Assembly: GCF_030297175.1 (NCBI RefSeq) | Contig: NZ_AP028070.1 | Span: 3,348,001-3,412,000, forward strand | Source of the DNA: Marinobacter sp. LA51 | GTDB lineage: Bacteria; Pseudomonadota; Gammaproteobacteria; Pseudomonadales; Oleiphilaceae | Length of the DNA stretch: 64,000 nucleotides | Direction: 5' to 3' | Part shown: piece after piece, positions 1 to 8,847 of the stretch | Numbering within the stretch: position 1 is the first letter of the stretch | How the letters are laid out: every line of letters starts with the position of its first letter | Program-made: the position numbers and the translations under genes | The notes under the pieces: generated by a model | Seen by the model: the letters and a program-made list of their open reading frames with translations, nothing else | Databases searched by the model: none | Told to the model about the DNA's origin: nothing

Positions 1-352
1 TACCGCCATGGGCGGCTGAACGACCCGCGCCCTGATTGTCCTGACGCTTCCCTTGACCTTGCTCCGCACTTCTCTCCTCGCCCCGGCCCTCACCCTGGCC
101 CAGATGCTGCTTCAACATCGGTATGAATTTGAGCAGCGCCGGCAACTTGCGCAACAGAGGTAGCACCGCCGCCACCGCCGCGGTGAGCACATGCACCCGC
201 CCGGTCAGCACCAGAAATAGGAGCAGCGCGCCGCCAACCACCAGCACGCCTTTCCAGATTGCTGTTTTCTGCTTGTCGGGCGACAACGCCCCCCACTGCT
301 TCAGAATGACAAAGACAGCAGCCGCCAGAGCGATCCCGAGAATCCAGTGCAT
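1..352 (-). CDS. N-terminal part of a small membrane-anchored protein, possibly a J-domain protein (truncated by window edge)
   Basis: An open reading frame begins at an ATG at 350-352 on the minus strand (first residues MHWILGIALAAAVFVILKQW) and runs off the left edge with no stop, giving about 117 residues. A hydrophobic segment at residues 1-17 is followed by a short basic linker, a second hydrophobic segment near 34-50 and a third near 57-70. After that comes a low-complexity Gln/Gly/Glu/Arg-rich stretch that ends the visible part. This layout resembles Pseudomonas-type membrane proteins that carry a C-terminal DnaJ domain, but any J-domain would lie outside the window, so the assignment is inference. 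Codon use matches its neighbours. Confidence 0.45.
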   Translation of the reverse strand, partial: MHWILGIALAAAVFVILKQWGALSPDKQKTAIWKGVLVVGGALLLFLVLTGRVHVLTAAVAAVLPLLRKLPALLKFIPMLKQHLGQGEGRGEERSAEQGQGKRQDNQGAGRSAAHGG

Positions 353-489
353 GGGTTGATCCTTAGCGAATGAATGGTCGTAATTCTGTCACTTCTTTCG
401 CTGACAATACCAGCTTCTTACCTGTCAGCCGGCAGCGTCACCGGGGCGACAAATGTCCTCAAACCCTACGCAGAAATACCGACAACCCG

Positions 490-517
490 GTGACAATCAC
501 CCTGCAAATTTTATAGG
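490..517 (+). promoter_or_regulatory. Candidate sigma-70 promoter of the RND efflux operon
   Basis: A GTGACA-like -35 at 490-495 and a TATAGG-like -10 at 512-517 are separated by 16 bases, upstream of the efflux adaptor gene. Judged by eye only; match quality is moderate. Confidence 0.35.
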
Positions 518-522
518 ATGCT

Positions 523-540
523 ATGTTTTGTAGAAAACAT
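523..540. promoter_or_regulatory. Inverted repeat at the expected transcription start of the efflux operon (candidate operator)
   Basis: ATGTTTT and AAAACAT arms flank a GTAG spacer, a perfect 7-bp dyad. It lies 6 bases after the candidate -10 and 54 bases before the preferred start of the adaptor gene. This is where a repressor of an inducible pump would bind. No regulator gene adjoins the operon, so the cognate protein is unknown. Confidence 0.35.
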
Positions 541-594
541 ATATTTTCCGGCTGCACCGACGACAGAACAAACCCGATTCCCAGGACCCGAATT

Positions 595-1698
595 ATGCGC
601 ACTGCCTCCCGCTTCGTGATCGTTATCATCTTCCTTGGCGTCGTCCTTGGCGGCATTTTTGGTTACAAGTTCTACCAGTTTGGCCAGATGGAAGAGCAGA
701 TGAGTCAGCCCCGCCCACCGGCTCAAGTCTCTGCTGTTAAAGCCCAAATCGAAAAATGGACACCTGCGATCAAGGCTGTGGGCAGCATTGAAGCGGTAAA
801 CGGCGTTCAGGTTGCGAACGAGGTACCCGGGGTAATCGAGGTGGTCAACTTCGAGTCGGGTGACACCGTCAAGCAGGGCGACGTGCTGTTGCGTATCGAT
901 TCCGCCATCGACCAGGCGGCCCTGCGCACCCGTCGCGCCGAAGCCCAGCTGGCCGAGCAGGAATTCAAGCGGGTGTCTGACCTGCTGCCCAAGCGTGCCG
1001 TTTCCCAGTCCCAGTACGATGAGGCCAAAGCCAACTTCGACGCGGCCCGGGCCCGGGTCAACGAAGCTGAAGCCCAGTTGAGCAAGAAAATCATCCGCGC
1101 GCCTTTTGATGGTCGTCTCGGTATCCGCATGGTCGACCGTGGCGAATACATCGCCACCGGCACCCCGATCGTTGAGATCAACATGCTGGATCCAATCTAC
1201 GTGGACTACACCCTGTCGGAGAAGCACCTGCCGGACGTACAGACTGGCTACCCGGTTGTAGCAACCGTCGCGGCCGTGCGCGAGCGCGACTTCAAGGGCA
1301 CCGTGGCAGCGATCAACACCTCGGTCAATCCGGAAACCCGTACCGTGCGTATTCGCGCCACATTGGATAACGAAGAGCAGCTGCTCCGTCCGGGTATGTT
1401 CGCCACCGTGATGACCCGCCAGCCAGAAGACAACCAAGTGGTCACCGTGCCCCGCACCGCCGTCTCCTACAACACCTACGGCGATTTCGTGTATGTGATT
1501 GGCAAGAATGATGACGACACCCAGGTCGTCACCCGCCGCACCGTGGTGACCGGTGAGACCCGCAACAGCAAAGTAGCCATTCTGTCTGGTCTGGAAGAAG
1601 GCGAAACCATTGTTTCTAAAGGCTTGCTGCGGTTGCGGGCTGGCCAGCCGGTCGCGATTCAAGACGACTCCGCCCAGTCAAAGGAGGCGTCTGAATAA
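595..1698 (+). CDS. RND efflux periplasmic adaptor (membrane fusion protein), MexH-like
   Basis: This is the periplasmic adaptor that bridges an inner-membrane RND pump to an outer-membrane channel. The chosen ATG at 595 gives 367 residues starting with a basic tip and one hydrophobic anchor (about residues 8-27). An upstream in-frame ATG at 523 would add 24 residues lacking signal character, and it overlaps the putative operator. A biotinyl-lipoyl half-motif (ESGDTVKQGDVLLRID) is followed by an alpha-helical hairpin rich in Ala/Glu/Arg, the second lipoyl half (IRAPFDGRLGIRMVDRGEYI) and the beta-barrel/membrane-proximal domains, the usual HlyD/AcrA order. Its stop codon overlaps the pump start by one base (TAATG), so the two are translationally coupled. 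No outer-membrane factor gene is adjacent. Confidence 0.9.
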   Translation: MRTASRFVIVIIFLGVVLGGIFGYKFYQFGQMEEQMSQPRPPAQVSAVKAQIEKWTPAIKAVGSIEAVNGVQVANEVPGVIEVVNFESGDTVKQGDVLLRIDSAIDQAALRTRRAEAQLAEQEFKRVSDLLPKRAVSQSQYDEAKANFDAARARVNEAEAQLSKKIIRAPFDGRLGIRMVDRGEYIATGTPIVEINMLDPIYVDYTLSEKHLPDVQTGYPVVATVAAVRERDFKGTVAAINTSVNPETRTVRIRATLDNEEQLLRPGMFATVMTRQPEDNQVVTVPRTAVSYNTYGDFVYVIGKNDDDTQVVTRRTVVTGETRNSKVAILSGLEEGETIVSKGLLRLRAGQPVAIQDDSAQSKEASE

Positions 1699-4600
1699 TG
1701 CGATTTACCGACATTTTTATCCACCGTCCTGTATTGGCAACGGTGGTCAGCCTGCTGATCCTGCTGCTCGGTGCCCGAGCGGCTATGGAGATGGAAATCC
1801 GGCAGTATCCGGAACTTGAAAGCACCACGGTGACCGTCACCACGGCCTACCCCGGAGCCAGTTCAGACCTGATCAAAGGGTTCATCACCACCCCGCTGCA
1901 ACAGGCCATTGCCGAAGCTAGTGGCATCGACTACCTGACCTCAACCAGCTCCCAGGGCGTTTCCACCATCGAAGCCAAGATGGTTCTCAACTACGACGCC
2001 AACGCCGCATTGGCGGAAATCCAGGCCAAGGTGGCCAGTCAGCGCAACGTGCTGCCAGCCGAAGCCCAGGACCCGGTTATCACGTCCACTACCGGTGACT
2101 CCACTGCGCTGATGTACATCGCGTTCTACAGCAGTGAACTTGAAGTTCCGCAGATCTCCGATTACCTCACCCGTGTGGTTCAGCCCAAACTGCAGGCACT
2201 CCCGGGCGTCGGCAAGGCCGACCTCATTGGCCGCAAGTTTGCCCTGCGGGTTTGGCTGGACCCGGAGCGCCTGGCCGCGGTGGATATGACACCGCCGGAA
2301 GTGGTCGCCAAGCTGAGGGCCAACAATTACCAGGCTGCAGTAGGCAACACCAAGGGTCAGTACACGGCAATCAGCATGACCAGCGACACCGATGTCGCCG
2401 ACCCGGACCAGTTCCGCAACCTGGTGGTTAAGCAGTCCGGCAGCACCCAGATTCGCCTGCAGGACATCGCCCGTGTAGAACTCGGTTCCGAATCCTACGA
2501 CCAGCTCGCGTTGTACAAAGGCGACCCGGCCACCTATGTCGCCATCGAGCTGGCACCCGGCGCCAACCCTCTCACCGTTGCCGGCCTGGTGAAGGATTCA
2601 CTGCCAGACATCGAGAGCCAACTGCCCTCTGGCCTGAACGTCCGGCTGGCGTACGACGCCTCCGACTTTATCGAAGACTCCATCAACGAAGTTATCAAGA
2701 CCCTGCTGGAAGCCCTGGTGATCGTTCTGGTGGTGGTATTCCTGTGCCTGGGCTCCGTGCGTGCCTCCATCGTGCCATCGGTGGCGGTGCCTCTGTCCCT
2801 GGTGGGTGGTGCTTTTATCATGCTGATGTTCGGGTTCTCCCTGAACCTGCTCACCCTGCTGTCGATGGTTCTGGCCATCGGTCTGGTGGTCGACGATGCC
2901 ATCATCGTGGTCGAAAACGTGCACCGCCACATCGAGCAGGGTGAGTCCCGGTTTGATGCCGCCATCAAGGGCGCCCGGGAAATGGCAGTGCCAATCATCG
3001 CCATGACCACCACTCTGGTCGCAGTCTATGCGCCGATTGGCTTCATGGGCGGCCTGGTCGGCTCGCTGTTTACCGAATTCGCCTTCACCCTGGCCGGCGC
3101 CGTGGTCATCTCCGGTATCGTGGCCCTGACCCTGTCGCCAATGCTGTCTGGCATGGTACTGAAGCCCCACGGCAACCCCGGCAAGTTCGAGGGCCTGGTC
3201 GAGCGCAGCTTCAACGGCCTGTCCAATGGCTACAAGCGGGCACTGACCTCGCTGATGGAAACCAAATCGGTGGTCATCTTCTTTGCCTTTGTCGTACTCG
3301 GCTCCATCTACTTCATGGCGATGATGAGCCAGAACGAACTGGCGCCGACCGAAGACCAGGGCATCCTGTTCTATCAGGGCCTGGGACCACAGACTTCTAC
3401 CCTCGATTACCTGCAAGAGCACGGCGACGAGATCCAGAGCCGGATGTCGTCCCTGCCCGGGTACGAGGAAGACTTCATGATCATCGGCTTCACCGGGCCG
3501 AACGCCGTGTTCGGTGGCTTCAAGATGGCGCCCTGGAGCGAGCGGGAGATTTCCCAGTTCGAGGCGCAACCGCAACTGGACGCCGAGCTCAGCAAGGTAA
3601 CCGGCCTGCAAACCGCGGTGTTTCCGCGGCCATCGCTACCCGGCTCTGGTGGCGGCCTGCCCTTCCAGTTTGTGATCACCACCGGCAACAGCTATGAGCA
3701 GCTGAATCAGGTGGCAGACGAACTGCTGGGTGAAGCGATGGGCAGCGGCAACTTCATGTTCCTGCAGAAGTCGATCAACTTTGACCGGCCCATCACCCGG
3801 ATCAAGGTCGACCGGGATCGGGTAGCCGATCTGGGGCTGTCGATGCAGGACGTTGGCCAGGCGCTTTCCAGCATGCTTGGTGGCGGCTACATCAACCGCT
3901 TCAACATGGAAGGCCGGTCGTACCAGGTGATCCCCCAGGTTGACCAGAAATTCCGTCTGGACTCCCAGGCCTTGAACGATTACTACATCCGCTCCGATAC
4001 CGGCACACTGGTACCCCTGGGCAGCGTCGTGAGCTTCAGCAACGACGTTGAGCCCTCATCGCGTACCCAGTTCAACCAGCAGAACTCGCTCACGCTCCAA
4101 GGCGTGGTGATGCCGGGTGTCGCCGCGGGCACCGCCATGGATTACATGGAGAAGACCGCCGAGGAAGTGTTCCCCCAGGGCTTCAGCTTCGACTACACCG
4201 GTCAAAGCCGGCAGCTGGCCACTCAGGGCAGCGCGCTGGTGGTGACCTTCTTCCTGTCGCTGCTGGTGATCTACCTGGTGCTGGCGGCTCAGTTCGAAAG
4301 CTGGCGTGATCCGCTGATCATCCTGGTATCAGTGCCCATGTCGGTGGCCGGTGCGATGTCGTTTATCGTGCTCGGCTTTGCCAGCATGAACATCTATACC
4401 CAGGTGGGGCTGATTACTCTGATCGGGGTGGTGTCCAAAAACGGCATTCTGATCGTGGAGTTCGCCAACCAGCTTCAGGTCGAACGCGGCCTGGATAAGA
4501 TCAAGGCGGTCATTGAAGCAGCAGCCATCCGCCTGCGTCCAATCATCATGACGTCACTGGCGCTGATCTTTGCCATGGTGCCATTGCTGATCGCGGTCGG

Positions 4601-4736
4601 CCCCGGCGCCGAGAGCCGGTTTGCCATCGGCCTCACCATCAGTGCGGGCCTTGGTATCGGTACGCTGTTCACCATCTTCGTGTTGCCGGCGTTCTATATC
4701 CTGCTGGCCCGGGACCACAACAAGGCTACGCACTGA
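1698..4736 (+). CDS. RND efflux transporter, HAE1 family, MexI-like
   Basis: This is a 1012-residue proton-driven inner-membrane pump of the hydrophobe/amphiphile RND family. The N-terminus (MRFTDIFIHRPVLATVVSLL) is the first transmembrane helix. A large periplasmic loop follows. The paired aspartates of the proton relay sit in TM4 (AIGLVVDDAIIVVENV), and the TM10 lysine is in GVVSKNGILIVEFANQ. Twelve helices and two porter domains fit the length. A Shine-Dalgarno AAGGAGG at 1681-1687 lies inside the adaptor gene. From memory the N-terminal third reads most like P. aeruginosa MexI, which would suggest export of aromatic or quinone-type metabolites. That substrate guess is inference. Confidence 0.92.
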   Translation: MRFTDIFIHRPVLATVVSLLILLLGARAAMEMEIRQYPELESTTVTVTTAYPGASSDLIKGFITTPLQQAIAEASGIDYLTSTSSQGVSTIEAKMVLNYDANAALAEIQAKVASQRNVLPAEAQDPVITSTTGDSTALMYIAFYSSELEVPQISDYLTRVVQPKLQALPGVGKADLIGRKFALRVWLDPERLAAVDMTPPEVVAKLRANNYQAAVGNTKGQYTAISMTSDTDVADPDQFRNLVVKQSGSTQIRLQDIARVELGSESYDQLALYKGDPATYVAIELAPGANPLTVAGLVKDSLPDIESQLPSGLNVRLAYDASDFIEDSINEVIKTLLEALVIVLVVVFLCLGSVRASIVPSVAVPLSLVGGAFIMLMFGFSLNLLTLLSMVLAIGLVVDDAIIVVENVHRHIEQGESRFDAAIKGAREMAVPIIAMTTTLVAVYAPIGFMGGLVGSLFTEFAFTLAGAVVISGIVALTLSPMLSGMVLKPHGNPGKFEGLVERSFNGLSNGYKRALTSLMETKSVVIFFAFVVLGSIYFMAMMSQNELAPTEDQGILFYQGLGPQTSTLDYLQEHGDEIQSRMSSLPGYEEDFMIIGFTGPNAVFGGFKMAPWSEREISQFEAQPQLDAELSKVTGLQTAVFPRPSLPGSGGGLPFQFVITTGNSYEQLNQVADELLGEAMGSGNFMFLQKSINFDRPITRIKVDRDRVADLGLSMQDVGQALSSMLGGGYINRFNMEGRSYQVIPQVDQKFRLDSQALNDYYIRSDTGTLVPLGSVVSFSNDVEPSSRTQFNQQNSLTLQGVVMPGVAAGTAMDYMEKTAEEVFPQGFSFDYTGQSRQLATQGSALVVTFFLSLLVIYLVLAAQFESWRDPLIILVSVPMSVAGAMSFIVLGFASMNIYTQVGLITLIGVVSKNGILIVEFANQLQVERGLDKIKAVIEAAAIRLRPIIMTSLALIFAMVPLLIAVGPGAESRFAIGLTISAGLGIGTLFTIFVLPAFYILLARDHNKATH

Positions 4737-4855
4737 GCCTTGCCCGATCCCTGCCCGGCGTGCCGACACGCTGGGCAGGATTTCCCCAGGCCACCCTGAT
4801 GGGGTAGTCTGGGGCCCACCCTACACTCTCCATTCCCATTGAAGCTGCGTTTATC

Positions 4856-5170
4856 GTGACCCTCGGAACCCTTTTCTGGCTCTTCACCGCTACGTTTGTC
4901 GTCTGGTACTGGTGGCGCGCCAAGGCCATCAAGGACTTTGTGCTGCAGGCTGCACGCCGCTACTGCAAGTCGATGGACGTGATGCTGCTGGACGACGCGG
5001 TCTATCTCCGCGGCCTCTGGTTCAAGCGCGATCCCGAAGGCCGGATCAGGGTCTGGCGCCGGTTCCTGTTCGATTTCACCAGCACCGGAGAGGAGCGCTA
5101 TACCGGGCGGATCATCATGCTGGGTCAGCGCATCATGCACATGGAACTGGACGCTCACCGGCACCCCTGA
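4856..5170 (+). CDS. DUF3301 small membrane protein
   Basis: This is a 104-residue protein starting at GTG (4856), with one N-terminal hydrophobic helix (LGTLFWLFTATFVVWYWW). A conserved soluble part follows (AKAIKDFVLQAARRYCKSMDVMLLDD... FDFTSTGEERYTGRIIMLG). The pattern matches the DUF3301 family of short gammaproteobacterial proteins, which have no established role. It is probably anchored in the inner membrane with the soluble domain in the cytoplasm. It follows the efflux pump by about 120 bases and need not share its operon. Confidence 0.75.
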   Translation: MTLGTLFWLFTATFVVWYWWRAKAIKDFVLQAARRYCKSMDVMLLDDAVYLRGLWFKRDPEGRIRVWRRFLFDFTSTGEERYTGRIIMLGQRIMHMELDAHRHP

Positions 5171-5306
5171 ACACTTTTCTAACCGCTCACACCCCTCCCC
5201 CAAATGGGCGATTTATTGCCCCTGCCTAGACGCCAATAATCGACAGCGCATTAACGACCTATGGCCGCACTAACGTGGCCGCTTACAACAACAATTGGAG
5301 TTAATC

Positions 5307-6233
5307 ATGCGTATTAGAAAAACCGCAGCCTTCGCGCTGGGGCTCGTCCTGCTGTCAGCCTCATTCCTCACCCACGCAGGCTATACCTCAACCAGGCACC
5401 CCATCGTCCTGGTCCATGGCGTCACTGGCTTCAACACCATCGGCGGCCTGATCAACTACTTCCACACCATTCCCTGGAACCTGGAACGCAGCGGTGCGCG
5501 AGTCTATTCCGCCAGTGTTTCCTTCGTTAACAGCAGTGAGCAGCGTGGCCAACAGCTGGCCAACTACGTCAATGGCCTGGGCCACTCCAAAGTGAACCTG
5601 ATGGCCCACAGCCAGGGCGCACCTACCTCCCGGGTGACGGCGTCACTCATTCCCCACAAGATCGCCTCCATCACCTCCATCAACGGGGTAAATAAGGGTT
5701 CCACCGTGGCCGACGTGGTCCGTGGTGTGCTGCCCCCGGGAAGCTATGTTGAAGGTGGCGCCCAGGCCATCGCCAATGCTCTGGGCGGCCTGGTGAATGC
5801 CCTGACCGGCTCCAGCAATCCGCAGGATGGTGTCGCGGCCCTGGAAACCCTGACTACCCAGGGCACCACTGATCTCAACGACGCTCTCGGCTGGAAAGGC
5901 GTTAACCGTTCCTCCTGCTCTGGCACCAATGAAGATGTCTGGATCAACGGCAACCGCATCAAGTACTTCTCCTGGACCGGCCGCGGAGTCTGGACCAACA
6001 TTCTCGATGCCACCGACCCCTTCCTCGGCATTACCTCCCTGGCCTTTGGCGGTGAGCCCAGCGATGGTTTAGTCGGCGTCTGCTCCACCAAGATGGGCAA
6101 CGTCATCGGCACCCACTACGACATGAACCACGTTGATGCCATCAACCATCTGTTTGGGATTCGCTCGCTCTGGACCAATCCGGTGTCACTTTATCGCTCA
6201 CAAGCCAACCGCCTGAAGAACCGCGGTCTGTGA
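5307..6233 (+). CDS. Secreted triacylglycerol lipase (Pseudomonas family I type)
   Basis: This 308-residue serine hydrolase breaks down triacylglycerols outside the cell. ATG 5307 has GGAG at 5297-5300 and encodes a Sec signal peptide (MRIRKTAAFALGLVLLSASF...), likely cut after THA near residue 24. The mature start continues into the LVHGVTG oxyanion loop. The nucleophile Ser102 lies in AHSQGAP, the acidic residue is likely in PSDGLVG, and the histidine is in the C-terminal MNHVDAINH stretch. Two cysteines (SSCSG and GVCST) could form the disulfide typical of family I lipases. The dedicated foldase gene follows 7 bases later, as in Pseudomonas and Burkholderia lipase operons, where export is by type II secretion. 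Confidence 0.93.
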   Translation: MRIRKTAAFALGLVLLSASFLTHAGYTSTRHPIVLVHGVTGFNTIGGLINYFHTIPWNLERSGARVYSASVSFVNSSEQRGQQLANYVNGLGHSKVNLMAHSQGAPTSRVTASLIPHKIASITSINGVNKGSTVADVVRGVLPPGSYVEGGAQAIANALGGLVNALTGSSNPQDGVAALETLTTQGTTDLNDALGWKGVNRSSCSGTNEDVWINGNRIKYFSWTGRGVWTNILDATDPFLGITSLAFGGEPSDGLVGVCSTKMGNVIGTHYDMNHVDAINHLFGIRSLWTNPVSLYRSQANRLKNRGL

Positions 6234-6240
6234 GGCAGTT

Positions 6241-7350
6241 ATGAGACATCGTCCCAAGCAACATCGTCGATGGCTCACCACCTTCGCACTGTCGGCTCTG
6301 GTAGCCGGCAGTGCGATCTGGTGGTACCTGCCAGAGGCGTCCGCACCCGCTCCCAACATCAAGACAGTCAGCGCGCCCGCCCCGGTGCCGCCTGCTGACA
6401 CAGCCATCAATCCGCCAGCAGATTCGTCCGATGCGTCAGCCACGGATGACTCGGAAACAGGCGCCGGGGTGGCGAGCAGCACCCAAACCAGCCTGGGCCC
6501 CGATCCCTATGCACCCTCACTCAAGGGCACCGACATTGATGGTGCGCTCAAAGCTGATAGCCAGGGCAAGCTGATCGTCGATCTGGAGACCAAGGATTTC
6601 TTCGACTATTTCCTGAACACCGTGGGTGAAGTGTCCCCTGACCAGGCACTGGAACAAATCCGAACGCTGGCCATGACCAGCCTGCCACCCGCGGCGGCCG
6701 CCGAGGCCATGGCACTGCTGGACCAGTACCTTCAGTACAAGCAGGAAGCCCTGGCAGTTCAGGCCACACCGCTGGACCCGAGTCGCCAGAATGACCCGAC
6801 TTACCGATTGGAGATGCTTGAAAAAGCGTTCACAGATTTGAAACAGGTGCGCCTGGGTGTGTTCAGCCCGGAAACCCACCAGGCCTTCTTCGGACTGGAG
6901 GAAGCCTACGGCGAGTACACCCTGGCAACGCTGGGCGTCGCTGCCCGCAACGACCTGTCGGCGGAGGCTAAAACTGCACTGGTAGCGTGGCACCGCGACC
7001 AGCTGCCGTCGCAACTGCAACAGACCGAGCGCCACCTGCTGACCAGCAATGAACAGAACCGACGCCGCATGGCCACCATCAACGCCGCCGAATCACCGGA
7101 AAGCGCGGGCCAGAAGCTCATGGCACAGGGCATGTCGCCAGAAGCCGCCGCCAGCGTGACCGACTACCTGCAGGAGCGGTCAACCTTCGATGCCCGTTAC
7201 CAGCATTACGAAGCAGCATTAGACCAGTTGCGCGCTTCCGGCCTGACCGAGGCGGATGTGGCAGCCCAACAAAAACAACTACTGAACCAGCACTTTCCCG
7301 ATCAGAAACAGCAGACCTGGGCACGCCTGAAAATGCTGGGAAGCAATTAA
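6241..7350 (+). CDS. lifO: Lipase-specific foldase / lipase chaperone
   Basis: This is a 369-residue steric chaperone that folds the neighbouring lipase in the periplasm before type II secretion. It has an N-terminal membrane anchor (about residues 10-29, ALSALVAGSAIWWYLP). A Pro/Ala/Ser-rich flexible linker extends to about residue 85. The helical foldase domain follows. The signature region reads DLETKDFFDYFLNTVGE, matching the RxxFDY(F/C)LSxxGE motif except that the usual Arg position is Lys/Asp-like. The pairing with the upstream lipase, at a spacing of 7 bases, supports co-translation. Confidence 0.92.
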   Translation: MRHRPKQHRRWLTTFALSALVAGSAIWWYLPEASAPAPNIKTVSAPAPVPPADTAINPPADSSDASATDDSETGAGVASSTQTSLGPDPYAPSLKGTDIDGALKADSQGKLIVDLETKDFFDYFLNTVGEVSPDQALEQIRTLAMTSLPPAAAAEAMALLDQYLQYKQEALAVQATPLDPSRQNDPTYRLEMLEKAFTDLKQVRLGVFSPETHQAFFGLEEAYGEYTLATLGVAARNDLSAEAKTALVAWHRDQLPSQLQQTERHLLTSNEQNRRRMATINAAESPESAGQKLMAQGMSPEAAASVTDYLQERSTFDARYQHYEAALDQLRASGLTEADVAAQQKQLLNQHFPDQKQQTWARLKMLGSN

Positions 7351-7356
7351 TCGAAC

Positions 7357-7394
7357 TGTGCGGGCACGCGCGTCTTCGGCCCGCACAACGTTTT
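7357..7394 (+). terminator. Candidate terminator after the lipase-foldase operon
   Basis: A perfect 9-bp stem (TGTGCGGGC at 7357-7365 pairs with GCCCGCACA at 7379-7387) has a 13-base loop and a short tail ending TTTT. It lies just after the foldase stop codon. Confidence 0.5.
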
Positions 7395-7431
7395 ACACTG
7401 GCGGTCGCCCAACACCGGCAGGTAATTCATC

Positions 7432-8847
7432 ATGAACCCTCAGGTCATCATGTCGCAGCAGTCATCCGGGTTCCGGAGGCTGCGCTTCTGCACCGAACTT
7501 GAACCAGCCTACCGGCAGCGCCGGGCTTTGGCGGTGCGGGAACGCGCGCGACTGGTGTCCGCGGCTGGTCTGCTGATCTTCGGCATCTTTATCCTTCTGG
7601 ACCTGGCCACACTGCCCCCAGAACTGGCCGACGTGACTGTGACCATCCGGCTGACGGTCGCCTGTCCCGTGATTGCCCTGATCTATTGGCTGTCACATCA
7701 GCGTTGGCCGGGAGACCTGGCCTTCGAGCGTCTGTATACCCTGGCCTATCTGGCCGGGGGCTGGAGTGTTGTCGCCATCATTGCTGCTGCCCGCTTGCGC
7801 GATTTCCCGCTGCCCTATGAAGGCATGCTGCTCATGTTGATGTTTGGCTACTTTGCCATGGGCCTGCCCTTCTTTTCCGCCAGCCTGGCGTCCGCCCTGA
7901 TCATCCTGGCGTACCTGATCTGTGAGCTGACCATTGGACTGGCCACCCACGCACTAATGATCAACCTGTTCTTTATACTGACTGCCAATGGCATAGGCAT
8001 GATCGGCGCCTGGCTTACCGAATACCGCCACCGTGCCCACTACCTCGACCAGCAGCTAATCCACCAGTTACACCAGACCGCCGCAGAAGAGAGCGAGCGC
8101 AAGAGCCGACTGATCACCGTGGCCAGCCACGACCTCCGCCAACCCCTGAACATCATCGGCCTGACCCTCTCCAACCTGGCAGAAACCTCACTGCCAACCG
8201 AACAACAGGCCCTAGTGCATCGGCTGCAGGGTACGGTAGGTCATTTTCAGCGGTTACTGGGCACGATGCTGGACAGTTCCCGCATCAACGAAGGCATGAT
8301 TCATCCGGAACCCCAGGTGATAGATCTGGACGGACTGCTGGAACAACTGATCGACCTGACCATTGATCATGCGGACCTGCATGACATTAGTCTGTACCGG
8401 GCCGAGGCCGGCTCCCCAATACGGGTACTGGCTGATCCTCAGCTATTGTTACGGACCCTGCAGAATCTGGTCTTTAACGGAATCGATCACAGCGGTGGCA
8501 CCGCCATTCGCATCTCAGCGATGCTGCGGCACGGGCTGGTACGGATCAGTGTCAGCGACAACGGCAGCGGGATCGACCCGCAACTCGGGGATCGGGTGTT
8601 CCAGCCGTTTATGCGCGGCACCGTCAACCAGGAACACGCAGCCGGGCTGGGGCTCGGGCTGGCCATCGTAAAGGAGCTGACTGAATTAATGCACGGCACC
8701 TGCGGCGTCAGCACGGCGGTCGATGCTGGCACGACCTTCTGGCTCGATCTGCCGGCGCTACCACTCACCCCTGCTCAACCTCCGATCGCACAGCAGCAAG
8801 CACACCCGTGGTCGGCTACAGCCAGCCCATCTGGCGTGCCTGACTGA
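7432..8847 (+). CDS. Membrane-bound sensor histidine kinase
   Basis: This is a 471-residue two-component sensor. Residues about 35-210 form roughly six hydrophobic segments with short loops, so sensing is probably within or at the membrane. A HisKA dimerisation domain follows with the phospho-acceptor in ASHDLRQPLNIIG (His233). The ATPase domain has an N-box (LVFNGIDHSGG), a G1 box (DNGSGI) and a G2 box (GLGLGLAIV). SHDLRQPL kinases often pair with LuxR-type regulators, and one lies convergently next door. The last 32 bases overlap that gene tail to tail. A second in-frame ATG at 7450 is possible. The signal sensed is unknown. Confidence 0.9.
   Translation: MNPQVIMSQQSSGFRRLRFCTELEPAYRQRRALAVRERARLVSAAGLLIFGIFILLDLATLPPELADVTVTIRLTVACPVIALIYWLSHQRWPGDLAFERLYTLAYLAGGWSVVAIIAAARLRDFPLPYEGMLLMLMFGYFAMGLPFFSASLASALIILAYLICELTIGLATHALMINLFFILTANGIGMIGAWLTEYRHRAHYLDQQLIHQLHQTAAEESERKSRLITVASHDLRQPLNIIGLTLSNLAETSLPTEQQALVHRLQGTVGHFQRLLGTMLDSSRINEGMIHPEPQVIDLDGLLEQLIDLTIDHADLHDISLYRAEAGSPIRVLADPQLLLRTLQNLVFNGIDHSGGTAIRISAMLRHGLVRISVSDNGSGIDPQLGDRVFQPFMRGTVNQEHAAGLGLGLAIVKELTELMHGTCGVSTAVDAGTTFWLDLPALPLTPAQPPIAQQQAHPWSATASPSGVPD

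Noticed and set aside
511..1662. Long minus-strand open frame of 383 codons over the efflux adaptor gene
   Set aside because: It is the antisense shadow of a clear membrane fusion protein; its His/Gly/Val-rich translation has no recognisable domain.
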